A stretch of DNA of 12,443 nt, taken from the NCBI GenBank assembly GCA_947474445.1, contig CANJJY010000091.1, positions 1 through 12,443 of the forward strand. The letters are read 5' to 3'. The position numbers and the translations under genes were made by a program. Source of the stretch: Oligoflexaceae bacterium (GTDB lineage Bacteria; Bdellovibrionota_B; Oligoflexia; Oligoflexales; Oligoflexaceae). The notes beneath the pieces are model-generated. The model did no database searches. It saw only the letters and a list, made by a program, of their open reading frames with translations, and was not told the DNA's origin. How positions within the stretch are numbered: the first letter of the stretch is position 1; each line of letters begins with the position of its first letter. Positions 7,040 to 12,443 of this stretch are shown in pieces.

Positions 7040-7735
7040 ATGCAAAACTTAAAGATAGTAATTTTAGCCTTACTCTGGAGTCTCAGCAGCTTAGCTCACT
7101 CTGAAGCGCGGACTTCTTCGAAAAATAGTGATTCACCGCGCTCTTCGATGCGGATGAAGGCTCGCAACAAACCATCTGAATCGACCGCCAGTTCGGTGAG
7201 CGTAGAGAAGCGCGCCAGCAAATCTGATTATTTGAATTATTTGCCTTTTGGCACTGGACAGTTTGCTCAGAAGAAGTTCGTATCCGGCATCGTGTTCGGC
7301 ACCACGCAAGCTCTCTCGTTGGGCGGACTCTACTTCGCTTCGGAAAACGTGAAGAAAGCTAACGCTGATGTCGACGCGGTGATGGGCAGCACAGATAAGG
7401 CTACCGCTGCCTCGGATCCAGCCGCTCTTGCTTATCTCGATAAGAACGAGAAGTATGTGAAAGAATATCAGACCAACATGACTATCTTTACCGGTATCTT
7501 TCTACTGAGCTACGGCGTTAGCGTGATCGATGCTGTGTTCGATCCATTTGGATCCTTTTCACTTGCTGCCAAAAAGCGTCGAGTGAGCGAAAACGAAGGC
7601 AGTAGGAAAAAGTCGGGACATGGTTCGATGACGAGTGAAAACATCGAAGACGTTCGCGACAGCCGTTTGAGCTTTTTCACCTACAAGGGTGAAGAGAAGC
7701 CTGGCTATGGCCTTCAGCTCACGAGCGATTTTTAA
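7040..7735 (+). CDS. Exported protein with central hydrophobic hairpin, DUF5683-like
   Basis: This protein has 231 residues from the preferred ATG. A signal peptide (about 1-23, MQNLKIVILALLWSL then SLAHSEA) is followed by a Ser/Arg/Lys-rich low-complexity stretch (24-62). The core starts with YLNYLPFGTGQFAQKKF (64-80). This 'PFG-GQF' turn before a membrane segment resembles the P-G-GQ motif of DUF5683-type envelope proteins. Two hydrophobic segments follow (about 81-100 and 146-166), separated by an Ala/Asp/Lys-rich helical linker (101-145). The C-terminal tail is polar and basic, and ends in SFFTYKGEEKPGYGLQLTSDF, a beta-like pattern. The function is unknown, and the family link is from memory of the motif. 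It is a single-gene unit, followed by a strong terminator at 7767-7802. Confidence 0.8.
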   Translation: MQNLKIVILALLWSLSSLAHSEARTSSKNSDSPRSSMRMKARNKPSESTASSVSVEKRASKSDYLNYLPFGTGQFAQKKFVSGIVFGTTQALSLGGLYFASENVKKANADVDAVMGSTDKATAASDPAALAYLDKNEKYVKEYQTNMTIFTGIFLLSYGVSVIDAVFDPFGSFSLAAKKRRVSENEGSRKKSGHGSMTSENIEDVRDSRLSFFTYKGEEKPGYGLQLTSDF

Positions 7736-7766
7736 TAGAGAATTTTTGAGATCCTAGTGACGATTG

Positions 7767-7802
7767 ATCAGCACGCCAAGAGGCCGCGTGCTGATTTTTT
7801 TT
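7767..7802 (+). terminator. Rho-independent terminator
   Basis: ATCAGCACGC (7767-7776) and GCGTGCTGAT (7786-7795) form a perfect 10-bp GC-containing stem, followed directly by eight T residues (7795-7802). It lies 31 bases after the stop of the exported-protein gene. On the other strand no T-run follows the stem, so it serves the plus-strand gene and is not expected to stop pepQ transcription. Confidence 0.9.
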
Positions 7803-7818
7803 GGCAGACAGGCATCGT

Positions 7819-9129
7819 CTAAGGCAGATATTCCCGGGTCAGATTTCTGATGCGATCGGCCATGATCAGAATATTGTCTTCTATGCGTATACCACCACAG
7901 GGCATCAGCCTTTCGATCAATGACCAGTTAAAATAGTCGTGATGCTCTCCCGACCGAAAGGGATCGAGTAGCATCTTAATGAAGTAGAGTCCTGGCTCGA
8001 TTGTCACGCACATTCCTTCCTGCAAAGGCAGGAGGGCACGCAGGAAGGGGAAACGAGGATCGCTTTCGCCCGTTCGACCCGTCTTATCAATCTGCTTTCC
8101 AGCGACGTCATGGACGAAGATACCTAACATGTGACCCAGACCATGCGGGAAGAAAGCTGAGGTATAGCCGCGCTCAAGCACATGTTCAGCACTGCAATTG
8201 ACGATCAGCCGGTGCTGGAGGAGCAAGGCTGCAATGCGTTGATGCGCATTGTAGTGCAAATTATTCATCTGCTCACCCGGCTTCATCGACGCACAGATAG
8301 ACTGCTGCATCATCGCTAAGTCAGCGAGAAGGCTCCTGAATTCCTCGGGAGCGTCCTCGGTTGCATAGGTCCGCGTGATATCTGAAGCATAGCCTCTCAT
8401 TCCAGCTCCCGCATCGATGAGCAATACGCGGCCGTTGTGCACGTCATCACGCTTGGCGGAATAGTGGAGAAAGGCGGCTTTTTCATTGAGGCAAATGATG
8501 CTCTCGTAAGGGAGGTCCTGCTCGCGACATCGCACGGCATTCAAATAGGCGAAGTGGATGTCCAGCTCGCTGCCACCTTGATGAAAACAACGTTCGGCGG
8601 CTTTATGCCCTTTAGCGGCAATGCGCGTGGCATCAGCCATGCACTGCTGCTCGTACCCCGTCTTGCAAAGGCGCGACCAGTTGAGTTGCGGCAACAGACC
8701 GGGCGCGTCGACCAGCAGACCCGCTGCTAAGGCTTCTTCGCGCTGCGGTCCATGATAGGCCCAGCGCACTTTGGGATCGATGGCTTTCCAGAGTTCTTGG
8801 ACATCGGTATAGACTTCAATGGTAAAACTATCGGTCCAAAATTCAGGTTCGAGGGGCTTTATCTCGTACCAAAAGTCGGCCGGTTGGTAGACGAGCAAGC
8901 GAGGCTTCTGACCTGGCATGATTTTAAGAAGGTGATGGGGACCTTCGATCGGACACCAGTAGCGGAAGTGGTGATTGCTCCGGAACTTCATTTCCGCATC
9001 GTCTTCGAAAAAAAACTGCGGCGACCCAGCATCGATGACCAACGCTTCAAGCTGCAATTCTTCTAAGATCGCATCGGTCCTCTGCTGCAGCACTTGGATA
9101 TGGTTTTGAAAGAGTTGTCGTAAGCTCAT
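7819..9129 (-). CDS. pepQ: Xaa-Pro dipeptidase (proline dipeptidase, M24B family)
   Basis: This 436-residue enzyme is close in length and sequence pattern to E. coli PepQ. It hydrolyses Xaa-Pro dipeptides in the cytoplasm using a two-metal (usually Mn) centre. The N-terminal domain (1-155) includes the PepQ-like start (LFQNHIQVLQQRTDAIL) and the FRYWCPIEGPHH and FWTDSF regions. The pita-bread catalytic domain follows. The metal ligands are all present: D239 (LLIDAGAG), D250 (ASDITRTY), H333 (FFPHGLGH), E378 (VTIEPGLYF) and E417 (GGIRIEDN). H340 in VHDVAG is also conserved. The ATG has AAGGA about nine bases upstream, overlapping the end of miaE, whose stop is 13 bases before this start, so the two form an operon. 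Some PepQ and OPAA-type relatives also hydrolyse organophosphates, and substrate range cannot be told here. Confidence 0.95.
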   Translation of the reverse strand: MSLRQLFQNHIQVLQQRTDAILEELQLEALVIDAGSPQFFFEDDAEMKFRSNHHFRYWCPIEGPHHLLKIMPGQKPRLLVYQPADFWYEIKPLEPEFWTDSFTIEVYTDVQELWKAIDPKVRWAYHGPQREEALAAGLLVDAPGLLPQLNWSRLCKTGYEQQCMADATRIAAKGHKAAERCFHQGGSELDIHFAYLNAVRCREQDLPYESIICLNEKAAFLHYSAKRDDVHNGRVLLIDAGAGMRGYASDITRTYATEDAPEEFRSLLADLAMMQQSICASMKPGEQMNNLHYNAHQRIAALLLQHRLIVNCSAEHVLERGYTSAFFPHGLGHMLGIFVHDVAGKQIDKTGRTGESDPRFPFLRALLPLQEGMCVTIEPGLYFIKMLLDPFRSGEHHDYFNWSLIERLMPCGGIRIEDNILIMADRIRNLTREYLP

Positions 9130-9142
9130 AGTCTATTATCCT

Positions 9143-9733
9143 TCAGTGAACCGCGGGTCGATGGGGAATAGCTAACATGATCTCGGCTTCACGTTCGAGC
9201 AACTCTTCCAGTCTATCGTTCAACACGTTTTCCTCAAAGTAAAGTCGCGCAATTCGCAAAAAGATCATGTAATGCCCAGCTTCCTCGCGAGCCAATCGTC
9301 GGTAGAAGGCTGCCAAATCCGGATCAGTGAGAGCTTCGCTCACGAGACCGAATCGTTCGCAGCCCCGGGCTTCGATGATAGAGGAGATCAGGAGTTTATC
9401 GAGAAAATGCTCTTCCCGCCCATGTCGCACGAGTCGCAATAAGCCGCTGACGTAAGGATCTTTTTCATCTGAGGCAAGGGGAACCCCCCTCTTTTGCATC
9501 AGTCGAAAGACTTCATGGAAATGGGCCAATTCCTCCTTGGCGAGACAGATCATGGGCTCGAGGAGAGGCTCACGATCGGGATAGCGCGCGATCAGCGCCA
9601 TCGCCAAAGCCGAGGCCTTGCGTTCACAGGCTGCGTGGTCCTGCAGAAAAATGTCAAACGAGCCCAACGCCATGTCTAGCCAGCCCTGGGGGCTGGCTGC
9701 TTTGAGGGGAAGTTTTTCGAGGGTTAATTGCAT
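9143..9733 (-). CDS. miaE: tRNA-(ms2io6A37) hydroxylase MiaE
   Basis: This 196-residue protein is a carboxylate-bridged non-haem diiron monooxygenase. It hydroxylates the isopentenyl group of ms2i6A at position 37 of tRNAs, using O2, after MiaA and MiaB have acted. The four-helix ferritin-like fold is marked by the expected ligands: E37 in DHAACERKA, E68 and H71 in EELAHFHEV, E121 in IEARGCERF, and E151 and H154 in EEAGHYMIF. Length is normal for the family. The ATG has AAGGA six bases upstream. It is the first gene of a two-gene unit with pepQ. A TATAAT hexamer on the minus strand at 9863-9868 may belong to its promoter. Presence of miaE implies an aerobic lifestyle and that miaA and miaB are encoded elsewhere. 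Confidence 0.95.
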   Translation of the reverse strand: MQLTLEKLPLKAASPQGWLDMALGSFDIFLQDHAACERKASALAMALIARYPDREPLLEPMICLAKEELAHFHEVFRLMQKRGVPLASDEKDPYVSGLLRLVRHGREEHFLDKLLISSIIEARGCERFGLVSEALTDPDLAAFYRRLAREEAGHYMIFLRIARLYFEENVLNDRLEELLEREAEIMLAIPHRPAVH

Positions 9734-9830
9734 GGGTTTCCTTGTCGCTATCCCGAACTTTCTATCTCTCCTTGCTATACATCGCGCTTCCCCTCAGGGC
9801 AATCTCCTTGAGCTCTAGACGCACCGCTTA

Positions 9831-9888
9831 GTCGCCTCGGAGACAGAGCATTTATCTTATTTATTATAGGAGCTTCCGAGCAGGCGAC
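9831..9888. promoter_or_regulatory. Inverted repeat enclosing an AT-rich promoter-like segment
   Basis: GTCGCCT (9831-9837) pairs with AGGCGAC (9882-9888). The stem continues as CGGA (9838-9841) with TCCG (9875-9878) after a 3-base bulge. The 33 enclosed bases are AT-rich and hold a consensus minus-strand -10 hexamer TATAAT (9863-9868) pointing toward miaE. I found no good -35 for it. It sits between the divergent miaE and HDOD genes, so it could be an operator or a leader hairpin of either transcript. Confidence 0.35.
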
Positions 9889-9944
9889 CGAAAAGATTAG
9901 TCAAGATCTCAATCTGTTCCAGAAAGAAGCCGACACAGTAGGTC

Positions 9945-9950
9945 AGGAGG
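9945..9950 (+). promoter_or_regulatory. Consensus ribosome binding site of the HDOD gene
   Basis: AGGAGG, a perfect anti-16S match, lies eight bases before the ATG at 9959 and fixes that start. The cysteine-rich N-terminus is therefore part of the protein. Confidence 0.8.
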
Positions 9951-9958
9951 AAGCCGAT

Positions 9959-10984
9959 ATGGCCGACGAAGGGACTGCTCTCAAAATCTGTAAGAATTGT
10001 GGGCGGCAGTATTCAAGCCCCCAGGACTTTCTTACCGACACATCCCGTTGGCGTATATGTGACGAAGGCCACCTCTGGTTCAACTGCAGTTGTCTGTCTA
10101 CGTGCATGATTATGAAAGGCCGCTACACCTGGTATAACCCGACGGCGCGTTTGAGCCCGGAAGCCCAATCGGTTTTCAACCGGGTGCCCCACATCAAAGA
10201 CTTGCCCCATATTTCAACTTTCGTCATGGAAGTGCAGACTCTTTTAGAGAATGAAAACACCAGCTCTCAACAGCTAGCCCTCGTCGCAAAACGCGACCCT
10301 CTCCTGGCTTCGCAGATTTTAAAAGTTGCCAATCAACAAGCCCATGGCACCAGAATCGAGTCGCTCGCTCACGCGATTTCCTATGTAGGCCTTCAGCCCT
10401 TCAAAGACTTTATCTTGTTAGCGGCCATCAGTTCTTTCAAACTGCAGACCGAACGCTTTCAATCGGAAAAGTTCTGGGAACATTCGTTTCTCATCGGTCG
10501 CTGCGCTGAGTACCTCAATCAGAACTTGAAACTGCCCTTTACCAGCGATCAAGTCTATATCGCGGGCAGCGCCTGCAACATTGGCAAGCTCGTCATGGCT
10601 ATTTGCATGCCGGAATTGGCTGATCGTTATGTGAAAGATATGGAGAATTTGAAGATTCTCGGCTCATGGTCGCAGGCCGAACATCGGCATGGATCCTACC
10701 AGCATACGGTGCTCGGTGAAGTAGGGGCTATGTTTTGGGGATTACCTGAATCGGTGAGTGATGCGATTGCCTTGCATCATCAGATGCCACATAACTTGTC
10801 TAAAGATCCACCCGCTCTCTATGAGCTGATCGGTCTCGCTAATCAGATGAGCCATTGGGTTTCACTGCAGCCCCATCAAATGGATCAAAAGCAATTCTCA
10901 GCGCTCTGCACGCGCTTTGGAATCACTCCAAAACAAGCGGAAACAATGGTCGACGCCATGCTCCCTTTGCGCTTTGTTGCCTGA
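9959..10984 (+). CDS. HDOD-domain signalling protein with cysteine-rich N-terminus
   Basis: This protein has 341 residues. Residues 11-49 carry C11, C14, C34, H38, C43, C45 and C49, a CxxC plus CxC arrangement that probably binds zinc. The HDOD domain runs about 75-275. LPHISTFVMEVQTLL is followed by KRDPLLASQILKVAN (111-125), AHAISYVGLQPFKDFIL (137-153), FWEHSF (172-177), AGSACNIGKLV (202-212), and HRHGSYQHTVLGEVGAMFWGLP with a final HH (242-274). Where HDOD proteins usually read HDIGK, this one has CNIGK (C206, N207), so the His-Asp dyad is lost and phosphohydrolase activity is unlikely. HDOD proteins act as non-catalytic partners in signalling, motility or stress pathways. The C-terminal helices (281-341) are unassigned. 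It is a monocistronic gene, divergent from miaE, and its stop is one base from a convergent small gene. Confidence 0.9.
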   Translation: MADEGTALKICKNCGRQYSSPQDFLTDTSRWRICDEGHLWFNCSCLSTCMIMKGRYTWYNPTARLSPEAQSVFNRVPHIKDLPHISTFVMEVQTLLENENTSSQQLALVAKRDPLLASQILKVANQQAHGTRIESLAHAISYVGLQPFKDFILLAAISSFKLQTERFQSEKFWEHSFLIGRCAEYLNQNLKLPFTSDQVYIAGSACNIGKLVMAICMPELADRYVKDMENLKILGSWSQAEHRHGSYQHTVLGEVGAMFWGLPESVSDAIALHHQMPHNLSKDPPALYELIGLANQMSHWVSLQPHQMDQKQFSALCTRFGITPKQAETMVDAMLPLRFVA

Positions 10985-10985
10985 T

Positions 10986-11228
10986 TTAAGGTCTTTTGGG
11001 TCGCGATGAGCTCGCACCGGACAGTCCTGGAGGTACCAATCCTTGAGCGATCATGCGATCGCCCGCGCTTTTCAGATTGCGGCTCGTCACAATCAAATCA
11101 AACAATTGATCGCCGATCTCTTCCAGGGCTTCATGAGACATGACATAGCCGAACTTCGAGGGCTGAACGAGGCCTGTGATGATCTCTCGAATGGCCGAAC
11201 GGGTCGCTATTTCGAAAACTCCTGCCAT
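10986..11228 (-). CDS. Small hypothetical protein, convergent with the HDOD gene
   Basis: This protein has 80 residues from the ATG at 11228, which follows GGGAAGAGAG. An in-frame ATG at 11267 would give 93 residues, but a purine-rich stretch abuts it with no spacing, so the shorter start is favoured. The sequence is mostly helical in pattern (FEIATRSAIREIITGL, then HEALEEIGDQLFDLIV) and ends in a Ser/Arg/Pro-rich tail. I recognise no family. Codon use looks like that of its neighbours and the amphipathic helices argue for a real gene. Its stop is one base from the HDOD stop on the other strand and there is no terminator between them, so the convergent transcripts must overlap. It could be a spurious frame. 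Confidence 0.5.
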   Translation of the reverse strand: MAGVFEIATRSAIREIITGLVQPSKFGYVMSHEALEEIGDQLFDLIVTSRNLKSAGDRMIAQGLVPPGLSGASSSRPKRP

Positions 11229-11427
11229 CGCTCTCTTCCCATATGATGCGTCACTACTTGCTTCCATCCTCTCATGAGGCCGCCATCACTTTTTTACCTA
11301 GCGCCGCAAGTAGAGCCTACAACTACATGATATTTATATGAATTTTTGCACTCAATTCATTTCAAAAAATGCCGAAGAAGAGAGCGTAAGGGGCAGCATT
11401 GGAATACCTGCAGGAGAGCGTCGCACC

Positions 11428-11499
11428 ATGACCTGGATCATTAACTTTATCGTCCTGACGGCCTGCTATCTCTGGCTTCACAGCTCTCTCATCGGTTAG
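11428..11499 (+). CDS. Putative 23-residue single-span membrane micro-ORF
   Basis: The frame starts at an ATG with AGGAGAG (11412-11418) nine bases upstream and encodes 23 residues, beginning MTWIINFIVLTACYLWL and ending SLIG. Nearly the whole peptide is one membrane-spanning helix. It ends 29 bases before a strong terminator. The frame can be opened upstream to an ATG at 11338 (53 residues), but that start lacks a ribosome binding site and the extra residues are polar and unremarkable. Single-span micro-proteins commonly associate with respiratory or transport complexes, and the convergent neighbour is an alternative complex III subunit. That link is proximity only. The case rests on the good Shine-Dalgarno, hydrophobicity and adjoining terminator, and the frame could be chance. 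Confidence 0.45.
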   Translation: MTWIINFIVLTACYLWLHSSLIG

Positions 11500-11527
11500 T
11501 CGAATGAGGCCGTGGCAGCGCGCAATG

Positions 11528-11566
11528 AAAAACCCCCTTCGAAGTCGAAGGGGGTTTTGTTTTTTT
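11528..11566. terminator. Strong, probably bidirectional rho-independent terminator
   Basis: AAAACCCCCTTCGA (11529-11542) and TCGAAGGGGGTTTT (11545-11558) are perfect 14-base complements separated by two bases. On the plus strand the stem is followed by G and a run of seven T (11560-11566). On the minus strand it is followed by a short T-run from the A residues at 11528-11532. It is placed to end both the micro-ORF transcript (plus) and actF (minus, stop at 11593). Confidence 0.9.
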
Positions 11567-11592
11567 AGCAAAAACAGCTGTACTCAATCCGA

Positions 11593-12443
11593 TCAATGCT
11601 CGCCGTGAATGGCCTCAGCGAGGAGAGGATCAGCGACCGGCAACATCGGAAAGCGCTTAGCGAAGGTGATGAAGGTTCCCACGAACAAACCTAACATTCC
11701 AAGGAAAAGCCCAATCTCGACAAAGGGAAGAGGGAAAGGCTTCAGAAAGTTTTCGGCCGACACCACTTCAGGCATGACGAGGATCAGGTAGGTGAACCAC
11801 TGACCGAGGAGAATGATGCAGGCGATAGGAATCGTAATATAAGCCGTCCACTTTGCAGCTTTGAAGATCAAGCTGTAGAGAGGAATGATGAAACCCAAGA
11901 GAGGTACAGCCGCAACAAAGAACAGCCATGGACCGTGCAAGCGATGAATGAAGTATTCGGTTTCTTCCGGCACGTTACCATACCAGTAGGTGAGGATATG
12001 CGCGAAGGTGAGGTAAGCAAAGAAAACCGTAAAGCCGTGCATCAGCTTGCCCACATCGTGGAACTGTTGCCGCTTGATATAGGCCCCGATCGCCGTGTTC
12101 TTGACTGTAAACATGGTAATGAGAAGACTAGCCATCAGCGTTTGCATCATGACTGCAAATTGCCACCCCCCCCAGAGGGTAGAAAGCCAGAGTGGAGAGA
12201 GAGACATCGTGACGTCAAAGCAAAACCAAGTGAAACCCACCCCGAAGACGATGAGAATCGGTGAACTCCAGTACTTAGTCAGAAACTGAACTTTACTGCC
12301 AAGATATTCCGCTTCGTCCTGCTTGCCATCCATCCAGGCCTTGTCACGCGTCAGAGTCTGGCGGAGCTGCCAGATGACAAGAGAAGAAATCGCCAGCAAA
12401 ATGAGGATGACGCGAACGTACATGAATTTAGGCTGAAGCCAAA
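11593..12443 (-). CDS. actF: Alternative complex III subunit ActF (partial, C-terminal part)
   Basis: The window contains the last 282 or so residues. The frame is open to the right edge, and the codons before the first in-window ATG (12423) read WLQPKF, continuing into MYVRVIL. This matches the helix lead-in usual within ActF, so the ATG is internal and the gene starts outside the window. Recognisable parts are LTKYWSSPILIVFGVGFTWFCFDVTMSL..PLW, then GWQFAVMMQTLMASLLI, DVGKLMHGFTVFFAYLTFAHILTYWYGN.PEETEYFIHR and PLLGFIIPLYSL. About seven membrane spans are present. ActF is an NrfD/PsrC-like membrane subunit of the quinol:electron-acceptor oxidoreductase that replaces cytochrome bc1 in some bacteria. 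It is the last gene before a strong terminator, so the remaining act genes should lie to the right. Confidence 0.88.
   Translation of the reverse strand, partial: WLQPKFMYVRVILILLAISSLVIWQLRQTLTRDKAWMDGKQDEAEYLGSKVQFLTKYWSSPILIVFGVGFTWFCFDVTMSLSPLWLSTLWGGWQFAVMMQTLMASLLITMFTVKNTAIGAYIKRQQFHDVGKLMHGFTVFFAYLTFAHILTYWYGNVPEETEYFIHRLHGPWLFFVAAVPLLGFIIPLYSLIFKAAKWTAYITIPIACIILLGQWFTYLILVMPEVVSAENFLKPFPLPFVEIGLFLGMLGLFVGTFITFAKRFPMLPVADPLLAEAIHGEH

Noticed and set aside
8437..9066. Two plus-strand frames of about 100 codons
   Set aside because: Both are antisense to pepQ, whose metal ligands are intact. No independent evidence supports them.
11338..11499. 53-residue version of the membrane micro-ORF
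   Set aside because: The upstream ATG lacks a Shine-Dalgarno and lies in an AT-rich, promoter-like stretch. The 23-residue version has AGGAGAG at suitable spacing.
11362..11571. Minus-strand frame of 69 codons
   Set aside because: Its beginning runs through the perfect terminator hairpin and it has no ribosome binding site.
1..12443. CRISPR array, mobile element, tRNA or rRNA genes
   Set aside because: No regularly spaced direct repeats, no transposase or integrase motifs, and no T-loop or rRNA signature were seen on either strand.

Overview
The window looks like chromosomal DNA from an aerobic Gram-negative bacterium. Two lipoproteins with clear lipoboxes, a periplasmic VWA protein, a PepQ-type proline dipeptidase, the oxygen-dependent tRNA hydroxylase MiaE and the end of an alternative complex III subunit (ActF) all fit that. 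ActF, an HDOD protein and an envelope protein carrying an 'LPFGTGQF' motif suggest a delta-type or Bdellovibrionota/Oligoflexia-like lineage. That placement is an inference from gene families and rests on no marker gene. I saw no rRNA, tRNA, CRISPR array, insertion sequence, integrase or phage gene.

Layout. Bases 1-683 hold no gene I can support. From 6804 down to 684 everything is on the minus strand, in three apparent transcription units. The first encodes a small lipoprotein and a large HEXXH metallopeptidase lipoprotein (6804-4462). The second encodes an unrecognised 121-residue basic protein and a TauE/SafE-type permease (4253-2943), with a plausible promoter at 4335-4363. The third encodes a 407-residue polytopic membrane protein and a secreted VWA protein with a complete MIDAS (2744-684). 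A divergent plus-strand gene (7040-7735) encodes an exported protein with a hydrophobic core and ends at a strong hairpin terminator (7767-7802).

The right part holds a tight minus-strand pair miaE-pepQ (9733-7819). Divergent from it is a plus-strand HDOD regulator with a cysteine-rich N-terminus (9959-10984). Its end abuts a convergent small hypothetical gene (11228-10986). A 23-codon membrane micro-ORF (11428-11499) runs into a 14-bp perfect, probably bidirectional terminator (11528-11566). That terminator also closes actF, which enters from the right edge (12443-11593).

How the genes work together. Most neighbours are housekeeping or envelope genes without an obvious shared pathway. The defensible functional pairs are the membrane protein with the VWA protein, the small lipoprotein with the metallopeptidase, and miaE with pepQ, which are co-transcribed but biochemically unrelated. 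I do not see convincing evidence of a complete new multi-gene system. The most unusual items are the cysteine-rich HDOD protein with Cys-Asn in place of the His-Asp dyad, the MIDAS/polytopic-membrane gene pair, and the micro-ORF.
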